Shown piece by piece: positions 40,682 to 49,916 of a stretch of DNA of 64,000 bases. Under the pieces are notes generated by a model. The model was not told the DNA's origin and made no database searches. It saw only the letters and a program-made list of their open reading frames with translations. Every line of letters begins with the position of its first letter. Position 1 is the stretch's first letter. The DNA is from Nocardiopsis alborubida (GTDB lineage: Bacteria > Actinomycetota > Actinomycetes > Streptosporangiales > Streptosporangiaceae). The DNA lies in NCBI RefSeq assembly GCF_012396365.1, contig NZ_JAAXPG010000016.1, forward strand, positions 62,001 through 126,000, in the 5' to 3' direction. The translations under genes were made by a program, and so were the position numbers.

Positions 40682-43600
40682 TCAGGGCGCGTCGCCGATC
40701 GCGGTGCCCGCCGCCTCGCGGCGGGCACCGCCCGCACGGATCCGCCCGGTGATCCGGTCCACGTCCCAGCGCTCGACCGCCGCCAGCGGCGCACCCGCCT
40801 CCCCGCGCAGGGCCTCGGCCCGCTCCAGCAGCCGCGCCGCCCGGCCGTGCCCGCCCGCCAGCGCGTGCGCCCCGGCCAGCCCCTCCAGTGCCAGGGCGAC
40901 CGCCCGCGGGTCGCCGCTGCGCTCGGCCTCCCTGTGGGCCTGCGTGTGCAGCTCCAGCGCCCGGTCCGCCCGGCCGCGCTGTTCGGCGACGAACCCCAGC
41001 TGGGTGAGGATGAAGGCGGTCCCGATGCGGCCGTCCACGCGCCGGTTCCAGTCCAGGCGGCGCAGCAGTGACCGCTCAGCCAGGTCGAGGTCGCCACGGC
41101 GGCGGGCGGTCAGGGCGATCCCGGCGTCCGCGAACTGCTCGCCCAACGGGTCCGCGTGCTCCTCGGCCACCCGCAGCGCCCGGGTGTGCAGCTCGTCGGC
41201 ACGGTCCAGGTCCGCGCCGAGCAGGGCGACCCTGCCCAGACCGGAGAGCTTGAGGGAGACCGTGTGCCACAGTCTCAGGTCCTCCGCGATCCGCAGGCCC
41301 TCCTCGTGGAGCCGGGCCGTCTCCGCCAGGTCGCCGTGCGCCTCCGCGACCTGGGCCAGGACGTCGCAGGCCCGAAGGATCCCCCACCGGTCGCCGAGAT
41401 CGCGCAGGGCGTGCTCGGCCTCCCGTGCTCCTCGCCGGGCCCCGACGAGGTCCCCCCGGGTGAAGGCCGCCTGGGCGAGGACGGTCCGCGCGACCGCCGC
41501 CGTCCACGTGTCCCCCGCCCGCCGTGCGGCGTCGCGGGCACGTTCCAGCCGGGCCGCCGCCTGGGCCGGATCGCCCAACCCCCGGCGCGTGAACTCCGTG
41601 AACCAGGACAGGCGGGCGTGCGCGACCGGGTCGTCCACCCGGGCCAGGTCCTCCTCGACGGTGGCTCTCCACCTCAGGTCGTCCTCCGAGGCGGGCACCG
41701 CCAGGGCGGTCCGCCACACCCGTGCCCGGGCGCGGGCCCCGGAAGGTGCGCCGGGCACGGACAGGGCGTCGTCCAGGGCGGCGCGCGCCGCACCGGCGCG
41801 CCCGCGCAGGTACCGGTACCAGCACGCGGCCTCGGCCAGACGCAGCGCCAGACGGGCGTCCGCTTCGGCCACCGCGAAGGCCAGGGCCGCGTCCAGGTTC
41901 GCCGACTCGCGGTCCAGGCGCCGGAGCCAGTGCTCCTGGGCCGCGCCGCGCAGCCCTTCGTCCGCGCGCTCGGCCAGGTCGGCGAAGTGGGCGGCGTGCC
42001 GGACACGGGTGCGGCGCGCGTCCCCGGCCCCCTCCAGCCGTTCGAGGGCGTAGGCGGAGACCGACTCCCTGAGGTGGTAGCGGGTCCCGTCGGGGTGGTC
42101 GGCGACCACGACCAGCGACCGGTCCACGAGCGCCCCCACCAGACCCAGGACCTCGTGCGCGGGAACGGCGCCGGGGTCGGAGCACACCGCCTCGGCGGCG
42201 GCCAGGTCGCAGCCGTCGGCGTGCACGGCCAGGCGGCCGAGCACGGCGCGTTCGGCCGGGGAGAGGGGTTCCCAGCTCCAGTCGATCACGGCCCTCAGGG
42301 TGCGCTGGCGCGCGGGCGCGTCGCGGCGGCCGACCCCGAGCAGGGCGAAGCGGTCGTCCAGGCGGGCGGCGAGGTCGGCCACGCCCATGTGCCGCAGCCG
42401 GGTCGCGGCCAGCTCCAGGGCCAGGGGGATGCCGTCCAGGCGTCGGCAGACCGCCGCGACGGCGGGAGCGGTGCCGGTATCGAGGACGAACGAGGCCACG
42501 GCGGCCCGGGCCCGAGCGGTGAAGAGCCGTACCGCGCCTGAGGCGGCGAGCGCGTCGGGGTCGTCGGTGCCGGGGTCGGGCAGGTCCAGCGGGGGCAGTG
42601 CGTACAGGTGCTCCCCGGTCACGTCCAGGGGGACCTGGCTGGTGGCCAGGACCCGCAGGTCGGGCACGGCCCCCAGCAGGCGGGCGACCGTGTCCGCCGC
42701 GGGGCCGACGACGTGTTCGCAGTTGTCGAGGACGAGCAGGGCGTCGCGGCCGCGCAGGAGTTCGGCGATCCGCTCGTGCGGGGCGGCCTCGGGCGCGAAG
42801 GTGTCGTCGCGGACTCCCAGGGCCGCGGCCAGGAGGGGGACGGGGTCGCCTCCGGGCGCGAGTACGGAGAGTTCCACGAACAGGGCCGTGCCGGGGGCCA
42901 GTGCGCGGGCCGCCGCCAGGGCCACTCGGGTCTTGCCGACCCCGCCGGGTCCGGTGAGGGTGACCATCCGCTGGGCGCCCACCAGGGAGCGCAGCGCCCG
43001 CAGGTGCTCGTCCCGGCCGATGAGGTCCCCGACCGGTGCGGGCAGCCCGGCGGCGGGGACGGCCGTCCTGTGCGCGGCGGGGGCCGCGGCGGCGCCCGGC
43101 GGCGGCGCGGGGCGCGGGGTGGGGTTCAGGGACGGGTCCTGGGTCAGGACCGCCCGGTGCAGGGCCGTCAGCTCGGGCCCGGGGTCGATCCCCATCTCGT
43201 CGGCCAGCCGTGCGCGCAGCCGTTCGTAGGCGGCCAGGGCCTCCCGTTGGCGGCCCGCCCCGTAGAGCGCGCGGACGTGAGCGGCGTGCAGGCGCTCGCG
43301 GTAGGGGTGGCGGGCCGTGGCGTCGGCCAGCTCGGCGGCCAGCGCCGCGTGCTCTCCGAGGTCCAGGCGCGTCTCGGCCCGGTCCTCCAGGGCGGTCGCC
43401 CGCAGCTCCTCCCAGTGGGCTGCGGCGGACAGCACAGGCTCGGTGTCGGCGAACTCCGCCAGCACGGGCCCGCGCCACAGGTCCAGGGCGCGGGTGAGCA
43501 GGTCCGCGCGCCCGCGCGGGTCCGCGACCCGCGCGGCCCGGCGCAGGAGGTCCTCGAACCGGGCGGCGTCGACGTCGTCAGCCGCCAGCAGGTAACCGGG

Positions 43601-43867
43601 CGCGCGGTGGCGGACCAGGGCGCGGGAGCCGGGTTCGGCGCGTTCCAGGTCGCCGCGCAGCTGGGAGACCCGGGCCTGGAGGACGGCGGCCGGGCGCGCC
43701 GGAGGGGTGCGGCCCCACAGGTCCCGCACGAGGCGGTCGGCGGGTACCAGGCGCCCCCGGGCCAGCAGGAGGGAGGCCAGCAGGGCGCGCACCTTGGTGT
43801 CGCGGATCCGGACGGGCTCACCGTCGTCGGTCCGCACCGTCAGCGGACCCAGCACCCCGAAACGCAT
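40682..43867 (-). CDS. AfsR/SARP family transcriptional regulator
   Basis: The 1061-residue protein has an OmpR-type winged HTH (residues about 1-90, MRFGVLGPLTV, then RDTKVRALLASLLL), a BTAD domain to about 245, an NB-ARC-type ATPase (P-loop VTLTGPGGVGKTRVALAAA, LLVLDNCEHV) and a C-terminal TPR-like region of about 400 residues. It is the large AfsR/LuxR-like form of SARP that activates transcription by binding direct heptamer repeats. ATG 43867 was chosen; an upstream in-frame start adds 16 unlikely residues. It is divergent from an SDR gene. No biosynthetic cluster lies next to it. Confidence 0.93.
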   Translation of the reverse strand: MRFGVLGPLTVRTDDGEPVRIRDTKVRALLASLLLARGRLVPADRLVRDLWGRTPPARPAAVLQARVSQLRGDLERAEPGSRALVRHRAPGYLLAADDVDAARFEDLLRRAARVADPRGRADLLTRALDLWRGPVLAEFADTEPVLSAAAHWEELRATALEDRAETRLDLGEHAALAAELADATARHPYRERLHAAHVRALYGAGRQREALAAYERLRARLADEMGIDPGPELTALHRAVLTQDPSLNPTPRPAPPPGAAAAPAAHRTAVPAAGLPAPVGDLIGRDEHLRALRSLVGAQRMVTLTGPGGVGKTRVALAAARALAPGTALFVELSVLAPGGDPVPLLAAALGVRDDTFAPEAAPHERIAELLRGRDALLVLDNCEHVVGPAADTVARLLGAVPDLRVLATSQVPLDVTGEHLYALPPLDLPDPGTDDPDALAASGAVRLFTARARAAVASFVLDTGTAPAVAAVCRRLDGIPLALELAATRLRHMGVADLAARLDDRFALLGVGRRDAPARQRTLRAVIDWSWEPLSPAERAVLGRLAVHADGCDLAAAEAVCSDPGAVPAHEVLGLVGALVDRSLVVVADHPDGTRYHLRESVSAYALERLEGAGDARRTRVRHAAHFADLAERADEGLRGAAQEHWLRRLDRESANLDAALAFAVAEADARLALRLAEAACWYRYLRGRAGAARAALDDALSVPGAPSGARARARVWRTALAVPASEDDLRWRATVEEDLARVDDPVAHARLSWFTEFTRRGLGDPAQAAARLERARDAARRAGDTWTAAVARTVLAQAAFTRGDLVGARRGAREAEHALRDLGDRWGILRACDVLAQVAEAHGDLAETARLHEEGLRIAEDLRLWHTVSLKLSGLGRVALLGADLDRADELHTRALRVAEEHADPLGEQFADAGIALTARRRGDLDLAERSLLRRLDWNRRVDGRIGTAFILTQLGFVAEQRGRADRALELHTQAHREAERSGDPRAVALALEGLAGAHALAGGHGRAARLLERAEALRGEAGAPLAAVERWDVDRITGRIRAGGARREAAGTAIGDAP

Positions 43868-43973
43868 GACGCAACCGTAGCGATCCCGTAGGACACCCGT
43901 GGCGGCCGCCGCCACCGTGGTCCTGTGAGGGGCGGTGAGGCGCCGCCCTCCGGACAGGACGGGGTGAGGGACG

Positions 43974-44735
43974 ATGGGGAACTACGCGGGCAAGCGGGCC
44001 GTGGTGATCGGCGGGACGCACGGTATGGGGATGGGGGTGGCCGAGGCACTGCTCGCCGGAGGGGCCCGGGTGCTGCTGACCGGGCGCGGCGGGAGGAACC
44101 TGGAGGAGGCGCGCGGCCGTCTGGGGCCGGGGGCGCACGTGGTGCGCGCCGACGTGGCGGACCCGGCCGACACCGACGCGCTGGCGGAGGCCGTGCGCGC
44201 CGTGCTGGGCGGGATCGACCTCCTGCACGTGAACGCGGGCACCGCGGAGCTCGGCCCGTTCGAGGAGGTGACGGAGGAGTCCTACGACCGCATGTTCGCG
44301 GTCAACACCAAGGGGGCCTTCTTCACGGTCCAGCGACTGGCGCCGCTGGTCGCCGACGGCGGGGCGATCGTGTTCACCACCGCGGTGACGAACATGACCG
44401 GTACGCCGGGGATGAGCGTGTACACGGGCGCCAAGGCGGCGGTGCTGGGCTTCAGCCGGGTGCTCGCCTCGGAACTGCTGCCGCGCGGCATCCGGGTGAA
44501 CTCGGTCGCGCCGGGCTTCACCGACACTCCGTCGATGGGGATCGTGGGCGTCGAGGGCGCCAAGCGCGAGGAGTTCATGCGCGTGGGCGACGCGGCCACG
44601 CCGATGGGCCGCCACGGCACCGTCGAGGAGGTGGCCCGCGCCGTGCTCTTCCTCGGGTTCGAGGCCACCTTCACCTCGGGGGCGGAGATCCCCGTGGACG
44701 GTGGTCTGGGGCTCGGTCTGAGCACCACCCTGTAG
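43974..44735 (+). CDS. SDR family oxidoreductase
   Basis: The 253-residue classical short-chain dehydrogenase has the dinucleotide motif [21 protein letters not shown], and the catalytic YTGAKAAV (YxxxK); the usual catalytic Ser position is in TTAVTNMTG, here with Thr residues. The cofactor-binding loop TGRGGRN suggests NADP. The tail [10 protein letters not shown] is typical of SDRs with open C-termini. It starts at ATG 43974, divergent from the SARP regulator by 106 bp, and may be its target. Confidence 0.9.
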   Translation: MGNYAGKRAVVIGGTHGMGMGVAEALLAGGARVLLTGRGGRNLEEARGRLGPGAHVVRADVADPADTDALAEAVRAVLGGIDLLHVNAGTAELGPFEEVTEESYDRMFAVNTKGAFFTVQRLAPLVADGGAIVFTTAVTNMTGTPGMSVYTGAKAAVLGFSRVLASELLPRGIRVNSVAPGFTDTPSMGIVGVEGAKREEFMRVGDAATPMGRHGTVEEVARAVLFLGFEATFTSGAEIPVDGGLGLGLSTTL

Positions 44736-44876
44736 TCGCTTCGGGGCCGGTCGCGGCGGAGGGGCCACGGCGGTGCCGGCCGGTCCCCCGCGCGGGTCGG
44801 TGCCGGGAGCGGGACCCGCCGGTGCCGCTCCCCGCCGTGCGCGGGTCGGGCCCGCCCCGCGCGGTGGGGGAGACTG

Positions 44877-45329
44877 GTGAGGGTGAGCACCGAGAACAAC
44901 CGCCCCGGCCCGCCCGTGACCAGCCCCTCGATCATCCTGCTGACCCTGGCGCGCGGTATCGAGACCGAGCTGAACACCGCCCTCGCCCCCCTGGACCTCA
45001 CGGTCGCCCGGCTCGGGCTGCTCGGCCACATCTCCGGGGTTCCGGGCGTCTCGTTCAGCGACCTGGCGCGGATGTCGGGGATCACGGTCCAGAGCGTGCA
45101 CGGCTCGGTGAAGGCGCTGGTCGCCGCCGGACTGGTGCGCGACCACACGTCGCGGGCCGGGGCCGCCTCGGCGATCGAGATCACCGACGAGGGCGCCCGT
45201 CTGCTCGACGCGGCCAAGCAGGCGGTGGCCGCGGTGGACACCGCGATGTTCGGGCCGGACGCCGACCCCGTGCAGCGGCGGGTGGGCGAGGCCGTGCGCG
45301 CGGCGTTCGGCGCCCCGGGCGCCTCCTGA
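44877..45329 (+). CDS. MarR family transcriptional regulator
   Basis: The 150-residue winged-helix protein has GLLGHISGVPGVSFSDLARMSGITVQSVHGSVKALVAAGLVRDH (helix-turn-helix and wing) flanked by dimerisation helices. GTG 44877 has GGGGGAG upstream; GTG 44883 is an alternative. It lies 121 bp upstream of a membrane protein whose promoter has two matching palindromes, which this protein could bind. The ligand is unknown. Confidence 0.88.
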   Translation: MRVSTENNRPGPPVTSPSIILLTLARGIETELNTALAPLDLTVARLGLLGHISGVPGVSFSDLARMSGITVQSVHGSVKALVAAGLVRDHTSRAGAASAIEITDEGARLLDAAKQAVAAVDTAMFGPDADPVQRRVGEAVRAAFGAPGAS

Positions 45330-45390
45330 CCGGCGGTCCGCCGCCGGTCCCGCCTCCCAAGGGGTCTCCGGGGGCGCGAAGCGACCCCTC

Positions 45391-45435
45391 CTTCAGCCTG
45401 CCTGAAGCCAGGGATATGCTTCAGCCACCCTGAAG
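45391..45435. promoter_or_regulatory. Duplicated palindromic operator CTTCAGCC-NN-CCTGAAG
   Basis: Two 17-bp sites, 45391-45407 and 45419-45435, differ only at the central two bases (TG or AC). The second ends 15 bp before the start of the membrane protein gene at 45451. TATGCT (45415-45420) between them is a likely -10. Binding would cover the promoter on both sides. Confidence 0.7.
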
Positions 45436-45450
45436 GAAGAAGGAGATCCC

Positions 45451-45960
45451 ATGGAACACCTGCTGCTCTCGGTCCACGTGCTCGCCGCCATCGTGTTCGT
45501 CGGCGGATCGACCGCCGCGGCCAGCCTCTTCCCGCGGTTCGCCCCCGTCGCCGTGCCCGCCACCGTCGGCGCCGCCGACGCGGGGACCGCGGGCACGCCC
45601 ACGGGCGACCGCTCCCCCGGCGGACGCGAGACGGGCGAGCGCAACGCCGCCGTGGCCGCCCTGCTGCACCGCACCACCGGCGGCTACGCCGTCGCCGGAG
45701 TCGTCGTCCCCGCGGTCGGGATCGCCCTGGCCCTGCTCCAGGGCCGGATGGGCGAGATCTGGATCATCGTCTCGATGCTGCTCACCGCCGTCGCGGGCCT
45801 CATGCTGGCGGCGCTGATCCACCCCCGCCAGCGCGAGGCGCTCCGCGAGCCCGGCGACCCCCGCGCGCTGCGCACGCTGTCGATGATCACCGGGATCTAC
45901 AACCTGGTGTGGGCGTCCGTCGTCGTGCTCATGATCGTCCGCCCGGGCTCGGGGACCTGA
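45451..45960 (+). CDS. Four-helix membrane protein under a palindromic operator
   Basis: The 169-residue protein has four membrane segments; the first (LLLSVHVLAAIVFVGGSTAAA) resembles those of CopD/DUF2269-like proteins with a His near the outer face. A 30-residue Gly/Thr-rich loop follows, and the last helices are WIIVSMLLTAVAGLMLAALI and TGIYNLVWASVVVLMIV. ATG 45451 has AAGGAG upstream. Function is unknown. It is probably induced by a small molecule through the duplicated operator at 45391-45435. Confidence 0.8.
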   Translation: MEHLLLSVHVLAAIVFVGGSTAAASLFPRFAPVAVPATVGAADAGTAGTPTGDRSPGGRETGERNAAVAALLHRTTGGYAVAGVVVPAVGIALALLQGRMGEIWIIVSMLLTAVAGLMLAALIHPRQREALREPGDPRALRTLSMITGIYNLVWASVVVLMIVRPGSGT

Positions 45961-46118
45961 CCGGCGCGGCCCCCGGGCCTGGCCCGTCGGGAACCGGCGG
46001 AGACCATCCGGCCCAGGACGGTGCCCCTGGCTCGGGATAGGTGTGACGCGGGTGGGGAATGGTGCCGGAAGCGGCGCGTACCCGCGCCGCCTCCGGCCAC
46101 GTGTGGGGGTTAACAAAG

Positions 46119-47204
46119 ATGTCTCAGCGGGTACAAGGGGTGGTCTCCCGGTCCAAGGGGGCCCCGGTGGAGATCACCACGGTCGTCGTGCCCGATCCGG
46201 GCCCCGGCGAGGCCGTGGTCAGGGTGCAGACGTGCGGGGTGTGCCACACCGACCTGCACTACCGCGAGGGCGGCGTCAACGACGAGTTCCCCTTCCTGCT
46301 CGGGCACGAGGCCGCGGGCATGGTGGAGTCCGTGGGCGAGGGCGTGACCACCGTCGCACCGGGTGACCACGTGATCCTGAACTGGCGTGCGGTGTGCGGG
46401 GACTGCCGCGCCTGCCGCCGGGGGCGGCACCAGTACTGCTTCGACACGCACAACGCCGAGCAGCGGATGACCCTGGAGGACGGCACCGAGCTCTCCCCCG
46501 CCCTGGGCATCGGCGCGTTCGCGGAGAAGACCCTGGTCGCCGCGGGGCAGTGCACGAAGGTGGACCCGCAGGCCTCGCCCGCCGCGGCCGGTCTGCTGGG
46601 CTGCGGGATCATGGCCGGGATCGGCGCCGCCATCAACACCGGCGGCGTGGGCCTCGGGGACTCGGTCGCCGTCATCGGCTGCGGCGGCGTGGGAAGCGCG
46701 GCCGTCGCGGGCGCGCGGCTGGCCGGAGCCGGGCGGATCATCGCCGTGGACCTGGAGGACCGCAAGCTCGAATGGGCGCGCGGCTTCGGCGCCACCCACA
46801 CCGTCAACGCCTCCTTCGCCGACCCGGTCGAGACCATCCGCGACCTGACCGGCGGTTTCGGCGCCGACGTGGTGATCGACGCCGTGGGCACCCCCAGGAC
46901 CTACGAGCAGGCCTTCTACGCGCGCGATCTGGCGGGCACGGTCGTGCTGGTGGGCGTGCCCACGCCGGAGATGCGCCTGGAGCTGCCGCTGCTGGACGTG
47001 TTCGGCCGCGGCGGTGCGCTGAAGTCCTCCTGGTACGGCGACTGCCTGCCCTCGCGCGACTTCCCCGTGCTCATCAGCCTCTACCTCCAGGGACGCCTGG
47101 ACCTGGACGGCTTCGTCACCGAGGAGATCGGACTCGGCGAGGTCGAGGAGGCCTTCGCCCGGATGGAACGCGGCGACGTCCTGCGCTCGGTGGTGGTCCT
47201 GTGA
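46119..47204 (+). CDS. mscR: S-(hydroxymethyl)mycothiol dehydrogenase
   Basis: The 361-residue zinc alcohol dehydrogenase matches mycothiol-dependent formaldehyde dehydrogenase / S-nitrosomycothiol reductase. The catalytic zinc site is [14 protein letters not shown] and GHEAAG, the structural zinc site is [15 protein letters not shown], and the NAD site is [16 protein letters not shown]. It oxidises the adduct of formaldehyde and mycothiol to S-formylmycothiol. ATG 46119 was chosen with GGGGG upstream; GTG 46101 is an in-frame alternative. Its stop overlaps the MBL gene start by 4 nt (GTGA), and the pair corresponds to Rv2259-Rv2260 of M. tuberculosis. Confidence 0.93.
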   Translation: MSQRVQGVVSRSKGAPVEITTVVVPDPGPGEAVVRVQTCGVCHTDLHYREGGVNDEFPFLLGHEAAGMVESVGEGVTTVAPGDHVILNWRAVCGDCRACRRGRHQYCFDTHNAEQRMTLEDGTELSPALGIGAFAEKTLVAAGQCTKVDPQASPAAAGLLGCGIMAGIGAAINTGGVGLGDSVAVIGCGGVGSAAVAGARLAGAGRIIAVDLEDRKLEWARGFGATHTVNASFADPVETIRDLTGGFGADVVIDAVGTPRTYEQAFYARDLAGTVVLVGVPTPEMRLELPLLDVFGRGGALKSSWYGDCLPSRDFPVLISLYLQGRLDLDGFVTEEIGLGEVEEAFARMERGDVLRSVVVL

Positions 47205-47833
47205 GCGGCGCGCGCGTGGAACACCTGACCACCTCGGGGGTCTTCGCCCTGGACGGCGGGGAGTGGGAGGTCGAGAACAACGTCTGGATCGTGGGCGACC
47301 GCGACCAGGCTCTGGTCATCGACGCCGCGCACGACGCGGACGCGATCCTGGGCGCGGTGGGCGACCGCGAGCTGGTGGCGGTGGTGTGCACACACGCGCA
47401 CAACGACCACGTCAACGCGGCCCCGGCGCTGGCCGGGGCCACGGGTGCGCCCATCCTGCTGCACCCGGCCGACCGGGTGCTGTGGGACATGACCCATCCG
47501 GACCGTGCGCCCGACGCCGAACTGTCCCAGGGACAGGACATCAGGATCGCCGGGACCACGCTGACCGTCCTGCACACCCCGGGGCACGCCCCGGGCGCGG
47601 TGTGCCTGTACGCGCCCGAGCTGGGCGTGCTGTTCAGCGGAGACACCCTGTTCCAGGGCGGCCCGGGGGCGACGGGACGGTCCTACTCGGACTTCCCCAC
47701 GATCGTGGAGTCCATCCGCGACCGGCTGTTCAGCCTGCCGGAGGACACGGTGGTCAACACCGGGCACGGGGAGTCCACGACGATCGGCGCCGAGGCCCCG
47801 CACCTCCAGGAGTGGATCGACCGGGGCAGCTGA
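47201..47833 (+). CDS. MBL-fold hydrolase of the mycothiol formaldehyde pathway
   Basis: The 210-residue metallo-beta-lactamase-fold protein has the metal motif [10 protein letters not shown] (HxHxDH) at about residue 66, [25 protein letters not shown] and the late [11 protein letters not shown]. It is expected to hydrolyse S-formylmycothiol to formate and mycothiol, completing formaldehyde oxidation. This is inferred from its fixed partnership with mscR in actinobacteria (Rv2260). GTG 47201 overlaps the mscR stop. A hairpin follows at 47841-47871. Confidence 0.88.
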   Translation: MSGARVEHLTTSGVFALDGGEWEVENNVWIVGDRDQALVIDAAHDADAILGAVGDRELVAVVCTHAHNDHVNAAPALAGATGAPILLHPADRVLWDMTHPDRAPDAELSQGQDIRIAGTTLTVLHTPGHAPGAVCLYAPELGVLFSGDTLFQGGPGATGRSYSDFPTIVESIRDRLFSLPEDTVVNTGHGESTTIGAEAPHLQEWIDRGS

Positions 47834-47840
47834 GGGGCCC

Positions 47841-47871
47841 GCGGTCCGGCCCGGGGCCCGGGCCGGACCGC
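47841..47871. terminator. Perfect 12-bp terminator hairpin
   Basis: GCGGTCCGGCCC (47841-47852) pairs with 47860-47871 around a 7-nt loop, 8 bp past the MBL stop and before the convergent gene. Confidence 0.8.
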
Positions 47872-47927
47872 CCCCACCCGTGGACCGGGGCGGGGCCGGG
47901 GACCGCACCGCCGCTGCCGCCGTCCGC

Positions 47928-49001
47928 TCAGGCCCGGCGAGCGGTGGTGAGGCGGGCCCCGTACTCCACGGCGGCGAGCACCGCCGGTACCAGCCGCCCG
48001 GAGAGCCGCGCCAGCCGGTCCGGGTCCAGGGCGACGCGCAGCGCCCCCGGCGCGAAGGTGGCCAGCGCGCGCCCGACCAGGGGATCGTCCCGGCGCGCGC
48101 GCAGCCCGGCCACCGTGCCCGGCCAGTGCTGTTGCTGCACCGCGCCGAAGGCGGCGGCGGTGGTCCAGAGCGCGAACAGCGGACCGGAGTCGCTGCCCAG
48201 GTGCTCGGCGCAGTCCCGGCGCAGCTCCTCCGGCGCCGCGCCCCACTCCGCCAGGACGTCCGCTGTGGGCCGGTGCGCCTCGGGCACGTCGTTGCCGGTG
48301 TCGATGACCACGGCCTCTCCGGTGTTCCAGCGCAGGAACGGCAGCAGCGGGGGCAGGTCCAGGACCTGCCCGTCGAAGCGGGCGCCCTCCGCGGCGAAGC
48401 AGGCCGAGCGCCGGAGCCCGTGGCCGTCGTTGCCCTTGATGCTGGGCAGGTCCTCGTGCTCGACCAGGTTGGGCGCCGCGACCAGGGTGGAGGTGCCCCG
48501 CTCCCGCAGGAACCGCAGGGCGGCGCGGTCGTCGGAGCGGCCCTCGGCGTCCGCCATGAAGCGGCCCATGTCCACGGCCAGGTCCCGCGGCAGGAGCAGG
48601 GCCAGCGTGGGCATGTAGGGGTTGACCACCGGGACGGCTCCGGCACCGGTGAACACCGCCCACCGGGCCAGACAGGCGGTGCGCGAACCCCATTCCACGA
48701 AAAGGGAGAGCGCGGCCCCGGAATGCCTTTCCGCCGCGGCGCGCACGGAACCGGCGAAATCCGCACAGACGCGGACGTCGTCCTGGAGGACGAGGTGGTG
48801 GGTGGAGTCGAAGCGTTCCGCGCTGGAGAAGGCGACCTGGGAGGCGCGCAGGGAACTGGGCGGCCCGTCGGGCTCGGGGTCCACGGCGAGGCAGGCGTCC
48901 GCGATCCCCAGGGAGTCCAGGACGCGGCGCGCGTCGGCGATCCTGCGGGGGTGGGTCATGACGGACGCGGACAGCACGACGGAGGAAAGGGGGTTTGGCA
49001 T
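47928..49001 (-). CDS. Putative glycosyltransferase-like protein (hypothetical)
   Basis: The 357-residue soluble protein starts at ATG 49001 (MPNPLSSVVLSASVMTHPRR) and shows an LVLQDDVRVCADF segment after a Rossmann-like beginning. The DD resembles the metal-binding motif of GT-A glycosyltransferases, and ALRFLRERGTSTLVAAPNLVEHED resembles the end of such domains. The remaining 150 residues (VLAEWGAAPEELRRDCAEHL) match nothing I recognise. The ribosome site is weak. The activity is a guess from one motif. Confidence 0.55.
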   Translation of the reverse strand: MPNPLSSVVLSASVMTHPRRIADARRVLDSLGIADACLAVDPEPDGPPSSLRASQVAFSSAERFDSTHHLVLQDDVRVCADFAGSVRAAAERHSGAALSLFVEWGSRTACLARWAVFTGAGAVPVVNPYMPTLALLLPRDLAVDMGRFMADAEGRSDDRAALRFLRERGTSTLVAAPNLVEHEDLPSIKGNDGHGLRRSACFAAEGARFDGQVLDLPPLLPFLRWNTGEAVVIDTGNDVPEAHRPTADVLAEWGAAPEELRRDCAEHLGSDSGPLFALWTTAAAFGAVQQQHWPGTVAGLRARRDDPLVGRALATFAPGALRVALDPDRLARLSGRLVPAVLAAVEYGARLTTARRA

Positions 49002-49779
49002 ATGTCGAGAATAACCGGAAAACGGCCGCCCACAAGGCCCGGGGAAACAATTTTTCTTCCCCAATAAACCCTTACCCGGCCAGAGTAGCACACGTCTTAT
49101 GTGAATTGCCATTCCGCTGTTCCCGGCATACGGACGCACCGGGGAACGGCGGGGGTTCCGCGCCGCCGCGCTTCGATCGGGGCGTTCCGGCAATCGCGCC
49201 AGCGGCCCGTTCGCCGGCCCGCTCCGGAGCGGTCGCCCCGCCCTCCCGGGAGTCCCCGCGTCTTCGTACGCGGCGGAGTCGGCTGCGGCGGGGAGAGATC
49301 CCCGTCAAAAGCCCCCCGCGAAAAGCCCTCGGAGAGGAGGCGCCGAGGGCGCCTCCCGGCCGCGAAAGGCCTTCTTCGGCGAAGCGTTCCACGCCGCGCG
49401 GCCCGCACCGCCCCGAAACACCGGTCGGCGCTCCCGCCCGCACACGGCCGTCGCACGACGGCGGAACCGAGGAGCGGGACCCCGCGCACGGAATTCTGTG
49501 AGCTCCCGGGAAACACCCTCCGCGTCCGCCCTTTTCTTCACAGGGCGCGCGACACCGAAAAGCGCGTTTCGCCCAGCGGAACTACCATCGAGTAACCATG
49601 ACGAATCGAGCACCACGCGACCGGGAGGACGAGCGGAACCCGGCGACCCGATAGCGCCCCCTCCCCTCATGGGCGTCGTCACAGCGAACCGAATCCCTTT
49701 ACCAGCAGGGCGTTCAAGCACCGTAATTCGGATCACTCGACGTGTTGGGTAAAGCGGGGATTGCCTGCTCCTAGCCTTG
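49002..49779. other. Long non-coding region (about 780 bp)
   Basis: No frame has convincing codon bias; the open frames are Arg/Pro-rich shadows. GC-rich nested hairpins exist: 49325-49332 with 49343-49350, or alternatively 49337-49344 with 49348-49355, which exclude each other. The ends are AT-richer (49030-49080 and 49670-49770), probably promoters for the flanking genes. TCCCCTCATGGG occurs at 49662-49673 and again in the leader at 49814-49825. Confidence 0.5.
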
Positions 49780-49916
49780 TGTTGGAGGCGGAAGTGATCC
49801 CGGGACCCTCTGGTCCCCTCATGGGACTTCTGCTGGCGCCCCGCCCGAAGGCGGTTCACGGCGCCCCCGCGTACCGCGCACCGCCTGTCGATACCTCTCC
49901 CCGCGTTGGAGCCTCG
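49780..49916 (+). promoter_or_regulatory. Structured leader of the Bcr/CflA efflux gene
   Basis: GGGACC (49802-49807) can pair with GGTCCC (49812-49817), or GTCCC (49813-49817) can pair with GGGAC (49823-49827), so the two hairpins exclude each other. A strong site GGAGG (49783-49787) precedes an in-frame GTG at 49794, whose codon use is poorer than in the main gene. This suggests a translated leader that could attenuate efflux expression. Confidence 0.45.

Noticed and set aside
41076-43478. 800-codon open frame within the SARP gene
   Set aside because: It is the same-strand out-of-frame shadow of the regulator, composed of Arg/Gly/Pro runs.
49101-49595. 164-codon plus-strand open frame in the long intergenic region
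   Set aside because: The composition (Arg, Pro, Ser, no hydrophobic core) and codon bias are those of random GC-rich sequence; no ribosome site.
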